From Mycolicibacterium austroafricanum (GTDB lineage Bacteria > Actinomycetota > Actinomycetes > Mycobacteriales > Mycobacteriaceae), in contig NZ_HG964450.1 of assembly GCF_000612725.1 (NCBI RefSeq), positions 552,786 through 616,785 of the forward strand: DNA of 64,000 bases, in the 5' to 3' direction. A program made the position numbers and the translations under genes. The notes under the pieces are model-generated. The model saw only the letters and a program-made list of their open reading frames with translations. It ran no database searches and was not told the origin of the DNA. Numbering within the stretch: the stretch's first letter is position 1; every line of letters begins with the position of its first letter. Shown here piece by piece: positions 8,263-18,535 of the stretch.

Positions 8263-8637
8263 ATGAGCGTCAAAGTGGATCTCGACCGGCTCGCCGAGAC
8301 ACTCGGCGACTTCTCCTTCGCCTACCTCGTCACCGTCGGTGACGACCACCGCGCACACACCGTCGCCGTGGACCCGGTGCTGAGCGGCGGCGGCTTGCTC
8401 ATCGCGTCTGTCGGCACCCGCACCGGCGCGAACGCCGCAGCGCACCCCGACGTCACGCTGGTCTGGCCGCCGCGCGAGCCGGGCGGGTACACGCTGATCA
8501 TCGACGGCCGCGCGGAGAGCGACGGCAACGGCTTACGCGTGCAGCCCGGCGGCGCGGTGCTGCACCGCAAGCCGGGACCGGACTCGCCGCCGTCCGCATC
8601 CGGCTGCGGCGACGACTGCATCCCGCTCCACGGGTAG
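8263..8637 (+). CDS. Pyridoxamine-5'-phosphate-oxidase-like flavin/F420-type protein
   Basis: A 124-residue protein with a split-barrel pattern: FSFAYLVTVGDDHRAHTVAV followed by LLIASVGTRTGANAAAHPDVTLVWPP and then a strand carrying IIDGRAE. This is the PNPOx-like fold used by F420- and FMN-binding reductases. The C-terminus is rich in Gly, Pro and Cys (SGCGDDC) and short for the family. It probably forms an operon with the D-aminoacylase 11 bp upstream. The cofactor and substrate cannot be decided. It points toward the groEL2 gene, and a hairpin lies between the two. Confidence 0.75.
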   Translation: MSVKVDLDRLAETLGDFSFAYLVTVGDDHRAHTVAVDPVLSGGGLLIASVGTRTGANAAAHPDVTLVWPPREPGGYTLIIDGRAESDGNGLRVQPGGAVLHRKPGPDSPPSASGCGDDCIPLHG

Positions 8638-8654
8638 GTTCCCGCGCACGACAC

Positions 8655-8691
8655 GAAAAAGCCCGGCGCTGCTTGACGCAACGCCGGGCTT
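8655..8691 (-). terminator. Rho-independent terminator of groEL2
   Basis: The arms AAGCCCGGCG (8659-8668) and CGCCGGGCTT (8682-8691) form a perfect 10-bp stem with a 13-nt loop. Read leftward it ends in TTTTT, just after the groEL2 stop (8707). Read rightward, after the PNPOx-like gene, the U-tract is poor, so it mainly serves groEL2. Confidence 0.85.
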
Positions 8692-8706
8692 CCTCGGTAC
8701 AGGGAC

Positions 8707-10472
<1,766 letters not shown>

Positions 10473-10480
10473 CTGCATTC

Positions 10481-10507
10481 TTAGCACTCGACCTGGGCGA
10501 GTGCAAG
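10481..10507 (-). promoter_or_regulatory. CIRCE operator 2 (HrcA site)
   Basis: TTAGCACTC, nine bases, then GAGTGCAAG. The left half-site is perfect and the right differs at two positions. The site starts 8 bp after the first operator ends and lies 6 bp beyond the TetR gene's stop codon. Confidence 0.9.
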
Positions 10508-10513
10508 GTTGGG

Positions 10514-11086
10514 TCACACCTTCCCGGGAACCCTCAGGCCGTCCTCGATGACCCGCACCACCCGCTCGGACACCTTGCCGTACACCGAGCCGTCGTGGAA
10601 TTGCGGCACCTTGCACACCACCAGGAGCGCCTTGATCACCGCGACGTCGACGTCGGCGCGGACGGTGCCCGCGCGTTGGGCCGCGGCCAGGAGTTCGCCG
10701 AGCGCCGCCAGGAACGCCGCCTCGGCGCCCGGCGCCGCAACCTCCAGATCGAGGCCGTACCCGACCAGCGCGTCGACCAGACCGTGATCCGCCGCGGCAC
10801 TGCGCACCATGTCCTGCAGGAACACAAAGAGTGCCTCACCAGGACCTTCGGTCTTCAGCAGGGTTCGCGCATGGTCGACGATGCGGCGCACGCGGTCCTC
10901 GGCGACTGCGACGACGAGCGCCTGCTTCGTCGGGAAGTGCCGGTAGACCGTGCCGGCGCCGACCTCCGCCCGCCGCGCGATCTCGTCGATCGGGACGCCC
11001 AGCCCCTCCGCGGCGAAGGTGTCGTAGGCGACCTCTAAGACCCTCGCCCTGTTGCGCGCCGCGTCGGCCCGTAGTGGTCGGGTCAC
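10514..11086 (-). CDS. TetR-family transcriptional regulator
   Basis: A 190-residue repressor with an N-terminal helix-turn-helix: [20 protein letters not shown] (31-50), followed by FPTKQAL. The C-terminal ligand domain has no recognisable ligand type. Start is GTG 11086, chosen because AGGAGGG lies just upstream and the next residues RADAARNR are the usual TetR beginning. It is divergent from the SDR at 11193, with an imperfect palindrome in the 106-bp gap, so it probably controls itself and that SDR. Its 3' end abuts the groEL2 control region. Confidence 0.9.
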   Translation of the reverse strand: MTRPLRADAARNRARVLEVAYDTFAAEGLGVPIDEIARRAEVGAGTVYRHFPTKQALVVAVAEDRVRRIVDHARTLLKTEGPGEALFVFLQDMVRSAAADHGLVDALVGYGLDLEVAAPGAEAAFLAALGELLAAAQRAGTVRADVDVAVIKALLVVCKVPQFHDGSVYGKVSERVVRVIEDGLRVPGKV

Positions 11087-11111
11087 GATTTCCCTCCTGG
11101 CGAACACTAAG

Positions 11112-11127
11112 CGGGGCGTACGTTCCG
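11112..11127. promoter_or_regulatory. Candidate TetR operator
   Basis: CGGGGCGTACGTTCCG is symmetric at 12 of 16 positions, centred on GTAC. It lies between the divergent TetR and SDR genes, 25 bp from the TetR start. Length and placement suit a TetR-dimer site, but no second copy was found. Confidence 0.4.
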
Positions 11128-11192
11128 TATTGTCGGGTACAACCGGAGCTATCGCCCCGTTTACGCAGTCTACGAGCACCAGGAGACACACC

Positions 11193-12101
11193 ATGACCGA
11201 CTGGACCACCGCCGACATCCCCGATCAGACCGGACGCACCGCAGTCATCACCGGCGCCAACACCGGGCTGGGCTTCGAGACGGCGAAAGCCCTCGCCGTC
11301 GGCGGCGCACGCGTCGTACTCGCGGTCCGCGACACCGCAAAAGGCGCGCAGGCAGCCGAGAGAATGATCGGTGACGTCGACGTCCAGCAGCTCGACCTGA
11401 CGTCGCTGGCCTCGATTCGGGCCGCGGCCGAGGCACTGAAGAGCCGCTTCGACCGCATCGACCTGCTGATCAACAACGCGGGCGTGATGACGACGCCGAA
11501 GGGCACCACCGCCGACGGCTTCGAGCTGCAGTTCGGGACCAACCACCTCGGCCACTTCGCGTTCACCGGCCTGCTGCTGGACAAGCTCCTCGACGTCGAC
11601 GGTGCCCGCATCGTGACCGTCAGCAGCAACGGCCACAAGATGGGCGGCGCGATCCACTGGGACGACCTGCAGTGGGAGCGCAGCTACAGCCGGATGGGCG
11701 CCTACAGCCAGTCCAAGCTGGCCAACCTGCTGTTCACCTACGAGCTGCAGCGCCGGCTGGCGCCGCGGGGCAAGACGATCGCGGTCGCCGCCCACCCAGG
11801 GACGTCGAGCACCGAGTTGGGTCGCAACCTGCCCGCCGCCCTGCAGCCCGCGCTGAACCGGATCGCACCGCTGCTGGCGCAGAGCCCCGCGGCCGGTGCG
11901 CTGCCGACGCTGCGCGCGGCCACCGATCCGAGCGTGCTGGGCGGGCAGTACTACGGACCGGACGGAATCGGCCAGCAGCGGGGCAATCCCGTCGTGGTGG
12001 CCTCCAGCAATCAGTCCTATGACCTGGCCCTGCAGCGGCGGCTGTGGACGGTTTCCGAGGAGTTGACGGGGGTCACCTTCCCCGTCCCCGTGCCCGCCTG
12101 A
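11193..12101 (+). CDS. Short-chain dehydrogenase/reductase (retinol-dehydrogenase-like), paralog 1
   Basis: A 302-residue NAD(P)-dependent SDR. The cofactor motif is TGANTGLG (20-27), the structural motif is NNAGVM, and the catalytic set is Ser144/145 (TVSSNGHK) with YSQSK (Tyr171, Lys175). It closely resembles the SDR at 18536; both share FELQFGTNHLGHFA, the segment before YxQSKLANL and the ending LWTVSEELTGV. Start is ATG 11193, preceded by AGGAGA. It faces the TetR gene, which likely represses it. The substrate is unknown; relatives act on lipophilic aldehydes or ketones. The moeA-linked paralog, not this one, is the positional match of Rv0439c. Confidence 0.9.
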   Translation: MTDWTTADIPDQTGRTAVITGANTGLGFETAKALAVGGARVVLAVRDTAKGAQAAERMIGDVDVQQLDLTSLASIRAAAEALKSRFDRIDLLINNAGVMTTPKGTTADGFELQFGTNHLGHFAFTGLLLDKLLDVDGARIVTVSSNGHKMGGAIHWDDLQWERSYSRMGAYSQSKLANLLFTYELQRRLAPRGKTIAVAAHPGTSSTELGRNLPAALQPALNRIAPLLAQSPAAGALPTLRAATDPSVLGGQYYGPDGIGQQRGNPVVVASSNQSYDLALQRRLWTVSEELTGVTFPVPVPA

Positions 12102-12107
12102 GCGGGA

Positions 12108-13241
12108 TCACCCGCCGACCTCCTGTCGTTGCGCCGGGTCGTCGGTCGTCTCCCTCGCATCCGACTCCTCCGCGGGCTCAGACGCCTCCGGGTCCTCCGC
12201 CGCTTCCCGCTCATGCGGTTCCTCCGCGGACTCCCGCACATCCGGGTCGTCCGCAGAATCAGAGACATCCGGGTCGTCGCGGTCGAGCCGGCCGTCGCCT
12301 CCGGCCTGCCGGGTCGGGGCGGCGACCTCGGTCTCCTTCTCACCGCCCGCGTCGTCGTCGCCGTCGCGGTGGATCCTGCCGTCATACAGGTACGGCCGGG
12401 AATCGCCGGGCTGGTCGTGACGGTGGTAGCCGGCATCGATGATGGGGCGCAGAATCTGATCGGCCGCGTCGACGACGCAGTCGGGGACGCCGATGTCACG
12501 GAACGGCCGCGTCAGCGGGAGGTGCTCAGTCGGCACGAAATACCTGGTGACCGTGCCGTCGACGGTGATGTTCTCGGGCGGCACATCGTCGAGGTCGATG
12601 TCCCAGCTCGCCGGCCCGTGGACATAGAGCAAGGCCATCGCCGAGTTGGCGACGGCAACCAGGTTCCACGGCCGATCGGGCGGATCGGCCCAGCCGTCGT
12701 ATTCACCGACGATGACGGTGGTCGGGTAGGGGGACTGCGCAACGCGGCTGACCGTGTAGTTCAGCAGCGGAATGCGCGTGCCCTCCTTGAAGTACTGCGC
12801 CATGCCCTCCTCCGGCGAGGCGATCAGGACGAACCTGATGTCGTCCGTCGACGGGGGATCCGGGCTGTGGGACAGATCCGCGGCGAGTCTGGACGCCACC
12901 ATGCTCCCCATCGATTCGCCGATGACGACCGCCTTGCCGTCGATCTCACGCACGGCGACCTCTGCCCGCTCGAGCCCTTGGAGAAGCGCACGGTCGGTGG
13001 AGAACGGATTCTGCGAGTAGTCGACCACCTGGGGGTCGGCATCGTCATGCAGATTGATGCCGATATACGGATAGGTCGCGGCGATGATCGGAAAGAACGG
13101 GTTGATCGGCTTGAAGGGGGAGGCTCCCGGGATCAGGACGGCTCTCTCGGCCGCGCCGACCGGGCCGGCCACTGTTCCGATCCCCAGCAGCACACACGCC
13201 AGCGCGATCAGGGAAACCAAACACCTGCGGACTACAACCAT
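12108..13241 (-). CDS. Secreted PE-PPE-domain serine hydrolase with acidic tail
   Basis: A 377-residue protein. A signal peptide (about 1-31, ending VGAAERA) precedes an alpha/beta-hydrolase domain of PE-PPE type. The nucleophile elbow is GESMGS (Ser110), and Asp182 (GEYDGWAD) and His240 (TEHLPL) are plausible triad partners. In M. tuberculosis this domain sits at the C-terminus of some PE and PPE proteins and acts as an esterase. Here there is no PE or PPE domain, only a signal peptide. From about residue 293 a low-complexity tail rich in Asp, Glu, Pro and Arg repeats units like DDPDVRESAEEP. Start ATG 13241 has AGGAGG upstream; a longer frame begins at 13307. Confidence 0.85.
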   Translation of the reverse strand: MVVVRRCLVSLIALACVLLGIGTVAGPVGAAERAVLIPGASPFKPINPFFPIIAATYPYIGINLHDDADPQVVDYSQNPFSTDRALLQGLERAEVAVREIDGKAVVIGESMGSMVASRLAADLSHSPDPPSTDDIRFVLIASPEEGMAQYFKEGTRIPLLNYTVSRVAQSPYPTTVIVGEYDGWADPPDRPWNLVAVANSAMALLYVHGPASWDIDLDDVPPENITVDGTVTRYFVPTEHLPLTRPFRDIGVPDCVVDAADQILRPIIDAGYHRHDQPGDSRPYLYDGRIHRDGDDDAGGEKETEVAAPTRQAGGDGRLDRDDPDVSDSADDPDVRESAEEPHEREAAEDPEASEPAEESDARETTDDPAQRQEVGG

Positions 13242-13371
13242 CCCGTTGTCCTCCTGCTCGGCGCGCGCCGACGAGCAACAGGTCAAGCGTGTCATCTTGT
13301 CGGTCACGCCGCAGCGAAATTGCCGCCACCGTCAGCTTGGTGCGGGGGGCGCGGCCGGGCAGACTGGACGC

Positions 13372-13869
13372 GTGTCCCTCGTGGTGCCGCCCTACCCCCC
13401 GCCCCGCTACACCGCCGACCAGCCCGAGGTCAGCGCCTGGCTCAGGCGCGGCGACGAACCGCCCGACTACGACGCCTTCGGCCTGGTCCAGTACCACTAT
13501 CTGGCGAACCAGCAGGCCACAGACGGTGACTACGGGCTGTACCGGGTGGAGATCGCACCGAAGGGCGGCGGCCCGGGACCGCACTTCCACCGCGGCATGT
13601 CCGAGGCGTTTTTCGTACTTTCGGGCTCGCTGTCGCTACACAACGGAACCGAGTGGGTGGACGGACACGTCAACGACTTTCTCTACGTGCCGCCGGGTGG
13701 CATCCACGGGTTCCGCAATGAGGCCGACGAGCCCGCGTCGATCCTGATCCTGTTCGCCCCCGGCGCACCCCGCGAGCACTATTTCGAGGGATTGGCCCAG
13801 CTGGGTGAGCTCACCGACGAGGAACGCCGGGAGTGGTTCGTCAAGAACGACAACCATTTCGTCGAGTAG
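13372..13869 (+). CDS. Cupin-domain protein
   Basis: A 165-residue protein with one cupin barrel. Motif 1 is GPHFHRGMSEAFFVLSG, with two His and one Glu as metal ligands, and motif 2 is VPPGGIHGFRN with the remaining His. It starts at GTG 13372 (VSLVVPPYPPP). Single-domain cupins of this kind bind small molecules or act as isomerases or dioxygenases, and no choice can be made. It is divergent from the secreted hydrolase (130-bp gap) and runs toward the helicase. Confidence 0.85.
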   Translation: MSLVVPPYPPPRYTADQPEVSAWLRRGDEPPDYDAFGLVQYHYLANQQATDGDYGLYRVEIAPKGGGPGPHFHRGMSEAFFVLSGSLSLHNGTEWVDGHVNDFLYVPPGGIHGFRNEADEPASILILFAPGAPREHYFEGLAQLGELTDEERREWFVKNDNHFVE

Positions 13870-13974
13870 CCGAACCGACCCGGGGACAGACACGCCGTAC
13901 CCCGGACACGCCGCGGAGATGCGATCGCGGAACAGCCTGCCCTAGACTGCATTCCGGTCGAAAGGAGTTCAAGG

Positions 13975-15675
13975 GTGCGGGCTGATGCAGCGCCCAGCAC
14001 CCAGGCGTTGCGGGGCTGGCAACGTCGGGCTCTGGTCAAATACCTATCGGCCGCTCCTCGTGATTTTCTCGCGGTGGCCACACCGGGTGCCGGCAAGACC
14101 ACCTTCGCGCTGCGCATCGTCGCCGAGCTGCTCGCCGAAGGCACCGTCGACGCCGTCACGATCGTCGTGCCCACCGAGCACCTGAAGATCCAGTGGGCCC
14201 AGGCCGCCGCGCGGCACGGTATCGCGCTGGACCCGAAGTTCTCGAACTCGAACTCTCAGACCTCCTCGGAGTACCACGGCGTCGTCGTCACCTACGCGCA
14301 GGTGGCCAGCCACCCGACCCGGCACCGGGTGCGTACCGAGAACCGCAAGACCCTGGTCGTCTTCGACGAGATCCACCACGGCGGAGACGCCAAGAGCTGG
14401 GGCGACGCGATCCGGGAGGCGTTCGACGACGCGACCCGCCGGCTCGCGCTGACCGGGACGCCGTTCCGCAGCGACGACAGCGCGATCCCGTTCGTCACCT
14501 ACGAAGAGGACGCCGCCGGCTTCAGGACTTCGGTGGCGGATCACACCTACGGCTACTCGGACGCGCTCGCCGACGGCGTGGTCCGGCCGGTGATGTTCAT
14601 GGCGTACTCCGGTGAGGCCCGCTGGCGCGACAGCGCGGGCGAGGAGCACGCCGCCAGACTCGGTGAGCCACTGACCGCCGAGCAGACGGCGCGGGCGTGG
14701 AAGACCGCGCTGGACCCGAAGGGCGAGTGGATGCCCGCGGTGATCGCCGCGGCGGACAAACGGCTGCAGGGACTGCGTCAGCACGTGCCCGACGCCGGGG
14801 GCATGATCATCGCCTCCGACCAGACCACCGCCCGCGCGTACGCGGACCTGCTGGTGAAGATCACCGGCGAAGCGCCGACGGTGGTGCTCTCCGACGACAA
14901 GGGCGCCTCCGATCGGATCTCGGAGTTCTCGGCGGGCACGTCGCGGTGGCTGGTGGCGGTGCGGATGGTGTCCGAGGGCGTCGACGTGCCGCGACTGGCC
15001 GTCGGGGTATACGCGACGAGCGCATCCACGCCGTTGTTCTTCGCCCAGGCGATCGGTCGGTTCGTGCGGTCGAGGCGGCCCGGCGAGACCGCCAGCATCT
15101 TCCTGCCGTCGGTGCCGAACCTGCTGCTGCTGGCCAGTGAGATGGAGGCGCAGCGCAACCATGTGCTGGGCAAGCCGCACCGCGAGCCGCTCGAGGATCC
15201 ACTCGACGCCGAACTGCGTGAGCAGAAGCGCGACGAACCCGGTGAGGAGGAGAACAGGATCGAGTACCTCGGCGCAGACGCCGAACTCGATCAGGTGATC
15301 TTCGACGGGTCGTCGTTCGGCACGGCCACGCCGGCGGGTAGCGACGAGGAGGCCGACTACCTCGGCATCCCGGGCCTGCTGGATGCCGAATCGATGCGGG
15401 ATCTTTTGCGGCGCAGGCAGGAAGAGCAACTCACCAAGCGCACCGAATCAGGCTTGGCGGTCCCCAAGACCACGCACGGGCAGCTGCGCGATCTGCGCAG
15501 CGAGCTCAACACCCTGGTGTCGCTGGCGCATCACCGGACCGGCCGTCCCCACGGGTGGATCCACAACGAGTTGCGCCGCCGCTGCGGTGGCCCGCCGGTG
15601 GCCGCCGCCACCCGCGAGCAGCTTCAGGAGCGCATCGAGGCGGTGCGGGCCCTGCAGCGCGAGTTGTCGGCGTAG
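13975..15675 (+). CDS. SF2 DEAD/DEAH-box helicase
   Basis: A 566-residue superfamily 2 ATPase. Walker A is ATPGAGKTT (Lys41), motif II is DEIHH (131-135), motif III is LTGTPF, and motif VI is QAIGRFVRSRR. The last 150 residues are charged and contain a coiled-coil-like region (SMRDLLRRRQEEQLTKR), then a small domain with GWIHNELRRRCGG. This is the layout of restriction-type or ComF-like helicases (ResIII/UvrB fold), not of a ribosomal RNA helicase. Start is GTG 13975, with AAAGGAG eight bases upstream. No nuclease or methylase gene is adjacent, so it does not look like a restriction system. Confidence 0.88.
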   Translation: MRADAAPSTQALRGWQRRALVKYLSAAPRDFLAVATPGAGKTTFALRIVAELLAEGTVDAVTIVVPTEHLKIQWAQAAARHGIALDPKFSNSNSQTSSEYHGVVVTYAQVASHPTRHRVRTENRKTLVVFDEIHHGGDAKSWGDAIREAFDDATRRLALTGTPFRSDDSAIPFVTYEEDAAGFRTSVADHTYGYSDALADGVVRPVMFMAYSGEARWRDSAGEEHAARLGEPLTAEQTARAWKTALDPKGEWMPAVIAAADKRLQGLRQHVPDAGGMIIASDQTTARAYADLLVKITGEAPTVVLSDDKGASDRISEFSAGTSRWLVAVRMVSEGVDVPRLAVGVYATSASTPLFFAQAIGRFVRSRRPGETASIFLPSVPNLLLLASEMEAQRNHVLGKPHREPLEDPLDAELREQKRDEPGEEENRIEYLGADAELDQVIFDGSSFGTATPAGSDEEADYLGIPGLLDAESMRDLLRRRQEEQLTKRTESGLAVPKTTHGQLRDLRSELNTLVSLAHHRTGRPHGWIHNELRRRCGGPPVAAATREQLQERIEAVRALQRELSA

Positions 15676-15688
15676 CGCAGGAATCGCC

Positions 15689-16504
15689 TCAGAGGCCGAG
15701 CAGCGCGGGAAAGTCGGCCACCGAATCGATGACGTGGTTCGGCTGCATGGCGAATTCGTCTGCGGCCCAACGGTCCAGCGTGTCCTGACGGAACTTGCCG
15801 GTACGCACCAGCACACCCGACATACCGACCACCTGCGCGGCGAGCACGTCGTTGTTCAGGTCGTCCCCGACCATGTACATCTCGTCGGGATCCACACCCA
15901 GCCGGGCCGCCGCGGACAGAAAGCCCTCCGGCGCGGGCTTGCCGACCGCGGTGGCCTTGCGGCCCGAGGCCTGCTCCATTCCGATCAGATACATGCCGGT
16001 GTCGATGCGCAGTCCGTCGGTGGTGGTCCACGCGGTGCTGCGGTGCATCGCCACCACCGGCACGCCCTGGGCCATCCAGTCATACACCCACGACAGCGTC
16101 AGATGGCTGTATTCGGGCCCCGCCCCGCCGAGCAGCACGACATCGGGCCGGGCGGGCGCGCGCGGACCGGTGAACTCCGAGGAGTAGACGAGATCGATGC
16201 CGGGCATGTCCTCGCCGATCTGTCCGCTGTTGACCAGGAAGCAGCGCGCATCCGGGTAACGGTCACGGACATAGTCGGCGGTCAGCACCGCGGCGGTGAT
16301 CACCTCGTCCGCGCGCACCGCCATGCCCGCCTCGGTCAGCAGATCGGCGATCTGCACGCGTGTCCTGGTGGTGGTGTTGGTCAGGTACGCGCATGCGATC
16401 TGGTTGTCCGCCAACGTCCGCAACGTCTCGGCGGCACCGGGGATCGGCTTCCACGACGTCACCAACACACCATCGATGTCGAACAGCACTCCACCGATAG
16501 CCAT
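15689..16504 (-). CDS. HAD-superfamily phosphatase, subfamily IIA (NagD-like)
   Basis: A 271-residue HAD-IIA hydrolase. Motif I is GVLFDIDGVL, motif II is LTNTTTRTR, the lysine lies in ATAVGKPAP, and motif IV is GDDLNNDVLAA. The family dephosphorylates small sugar phosphates, nucleotides or phosphoglycolate; human relatives include PDXP and PGP. Residues 51-180 form the C2-type cap. It is convergent with the helicase and separated by 45 bp from the YdbT-like gene behind it. Confidence 0.9.
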   Translation of the reverse strand: MAIGGVLFDIDGVLVTSWKPIPGAAETLRTLADNQIACAYLTNTTTRTRVQIADLLTEAGMAVRADEVITAAVLTADYVRDRYPDARCFLVNSGQIGEDMPGIDLVYSSEFTGPRAPARPDVVLLGGAGPEYSHLTLSWVYDWMAQGVPVVAMHRSTAWTTTDGLRIDTGMYLIGMEQASGRKATAVGKPAPEGFLSAAARLGVDPDEMYMVGDDLNNDVLAAQVVGMSGVLVRTGKFRQDTLDRWAADEFAMQPNHVIDSVADFPALLGL

Positions 16505-16549
16505 GGTGCGACAGTAAACCGCCGACGCTCGGCCGCAACTCGGGCCCCA

Positions 16550-17992
16550 CTAGCCTCGCGCCCACGCCGTCCTGCCCACCCACGGCGAGGTCGCCGCGAC
16601 GATCGACCACGCAAGGTCGGCGGGTACGTCGATCACCTCGTAGCGCTTCACCCCGGCAGCGGTCGCCGCCACCAGAGTGGCCACCCCGGCACGCCGCTGC
16701 GGCAGGGACTGGCGCACCGTCCATCCGACGATGCCCGCGGCGGCCACACAGTCCCGGCGGCGCTGCAGGCTGCCCGCCCTGGCCACCAGCCAACCTCCGC
16801 CGACCCGATGCCCCAGCGACCGGGCACGGTCGAACCCCAGAAATCCGCAGGCGATCGTCAGCGCCGCGGGCGCCAGCCACGCCCACCACGGCACGTCGGC
16901 GAACACCGACACCACCGCCAGCCCCGCCACCACCGCGGCCGGCGCCAGCATGGCCCTGGTCCATCGCCGCCGCGTCGCCACCGGACCATGCGCGGTCAAA
17001 GGCCCTGTCACCGCGTCGGCCCGCTCGACGAGCTCGGCGAGCACCGCTTCGGCGGTGCCGCGCGGGCACGGCGGAAGCAGCTGCGAGGCCTCGCCTGCGC
17101 CGGCGACGCCGGTCATCACCGCGTCCAGTCGGGCGCCGCCGAACAGCCGCACCAGCAGCGGTTCGCGCAGTGTGCCGCCGCGCAGCCGACGCATGTCGAA
17201 GGTGTGTTCACGCACGCGAAGCAGCCCGTGGGAAAGATGCAGTACCTCGGCGTCGCGGCGCAGCACCAGGTTCCCGTAGCTCAGCAGTGACTGCAGCACC
17301 GACAGCGCCACCGAGGCGAACAGCACCACGACGACCACGACCGTGACCGCGCCGAACGCACCGAGGCTCTCCGCGGCTCTCTCGCCTTCCCGAAACAGGC
17401 CTGAATCACGCAGGGCCCCAGACACTTCCGGGTGAGAGAGGATGCCGAGCGCGGCGGCGATCATCAGCAGCCCGGTGAACGTCAGTGGGCTGTAACGCAA
17501 CCACGACGGTTGCCACCGCGCCAGCACCCGGGTGGGCTCGGCGCTCCCGGCCGGTTCGAGCGACTCCGCCAACAGAATCGCCCGCAGCCGGGCCACCTCG
17601 GCCACCGGCACCGCGTCGAGTTCGAAAGACGTGTCCCCCGTTGCTTCCTGGCCGGTGCTGACCCGGACCACGGTCAGCCCGAGGAGCCGGTGCAGCAGCC
17701 GGGCGTCGGTGGACACCGAGCGGATCCGGTTGCGCGGCACCGACAACACGTTGCGCTGCAACACGCCGGTGCGCAGCTGCACGTCGTCGGCGCCGATACG
17801 GTACGTGGTGGTGAACCATCGGGCCAGGCCGTAGGCGATCACCAGGGCCACACCGGCAACCGCCCACAGCGGGTTGCCCGTCGCCGAACCGAGCACCAGG
17901 GAACCGACCAGCACCGGGATCTGGCGCACCACCTCGTGCACCGGATGCACCAGCAGCATGCGCGGGCTCAGCCGGGACCATTCCGGCGTCAC
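16550..17992 (-). CDS. bPH2 (YdbT-like) membrane protein
   Basis: A 480-residue membrane protein with three bacterial pleckstrin-homology type 2 units between helix pairs. Each unit carries a phrase of the kind 'V-P-R-N-R-I-R-S-V' (VPRNRIRSV near 80-90) or FDMRRLRGGTLREPLL. Hydrophobic pairs lie near residues 22-50, 155-200 and 295-340. B. subtilis YdbT (493 residues) has the same build and sits next to YdbS, as here. YdbS/YdbT help tolerance to certain bacteriocins in B. subtilis. Start is GTG 17992, overlapping the YdbS-like stop. Confidence 0.82.
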   Translation of the reverse strand: MTPEWSRLSPRMLLVHPVHEVVRQIPVLVGSLVLGSATGNPLWAVAGVALVIAYGLARWFTTTYRIGADDVQLRTGVLQRNVLSVPRNRIRSVSTDARLLHRLLGLTVVRVSTGQEATGDTSFELDAVPVAEVARLRAILLAESLEPAGSAEPTRVLARWQPSWLRYSPLTFTGLLMIAAALGILSHPEVSGALRDSGLFREGERAAESLGAFGAVTVVVVVVLFASVALSVLQSLLSYGNLVLRRDAEVLHLSHGLLRVREHTFDMRRLRGGTLREPLLVRLFGGARLDAVMTGVAGAGEASQLLPPCPRGTAEAVLAELVERADAVTGPLTAHGPVATRRRWTRAMLAPAAVVAGLAVVSVFADVPWWAWLAPAALTIACGFLGFDRARSLGHRVGGGWLVARAGSLQRRRDCVAAAGIVGWTVRQSLPQRRAGVATLVAATAAGVKRYEVIDVPADLAWSIVAATSPWVGRTAWARG

Positions 17993-18465
17993 GTGGCGTC
18001 CTCGGCGCCCAATGCGGCGATGTCGGTCAGCCGCGCCACCACCCGGTCGGCGACGTCGACGTCCAGCGCGACGATGCGCACCGCCCCGGCCGACGACGCG
18101 GTCGTCACCGTCACGTTCGCCAAACCGAACAACCGGTCCAGCGGGCCCCGGTAGGTGTCCACGGTCTGCACCCGCGAGATGGGCGCGATGCGGCGCTCCT
18201 GCACCAGCCAACCCGACCGGGTGTAGACCGCGGTGGCGTCGAGATCCCATCGGTGCACCCGATAGCGCCACAGCGGCGCGACGACGACCGACACGACGGC
18301 GCCGACCACGGTGCCTGCGGCGACCAGCATGTGCAGCCACGGCACCCGGCCGTCGACCATGAACCACACCGCCTGTGCGGCCACGGCGAACATCCACGGG
18401 ATGGCGGCCCCGATGGCCCAGACGAGCGGCGCTTTCCGGCTCGGCGGGTGCGCCGGTTCGGCCAT
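17989..18465 (-). CDS. bPH2 (YdbS-like) membrane protein
   Basis: A 158-residue protein. Two helices (about 18-38 and 44-65) precede a single bPH2 domain with RIAPISRVQTVDTYRGPLDRLFGLANV, whose first part is the family hallmark. B. subtilis YdbS is 159 residues long. The start is ATG 18465 (MAEPAHPPSRK); an upstream ATG at 18537 would overlap the divergent SDR promoter. It overlaps the YdbT-like gene by 4 bp, so they are co-translated. The SDR of the moeA operon starts divergently 70 bp away. Confidence 0.82.
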   Translation of the reverse strand: MAEPAHPPSRKAPLVWAIGAAIPWMFAVAAQAVWFMVDGRVPWLHMLVAAGTVVGAVVSVVVAPLWRYRVHRWDLDATAVYTRSGWLVQERRIAPISRVQTVDTYRGPLDRLFGLANVTVTTASSAGAVRIVALDVDVADRVVARLTDIAALGAEDAT

Positions 18466-18535
18466 GTGCACGGCTGCGAGCCTAGTTGCGCGACCATCCA
18501 ACCCGGTTGCGTGCCCAGCCCGTAAGTTGAATCCC

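Noticed and set aside
13975..15675. Restriction-modification or defence island with the helicase
   Set aside because: No methylase, nuclease or specificity gene is adjacent; neighbours are a cupin and a HAD phosphatase.
15383..17290. A 635-residue rightward frame across the helicase end and HAD gene
   Set aside because: Composition is Arg/His/Gly/Pro-rich with no domain, and three real genes occupy the same DNA.
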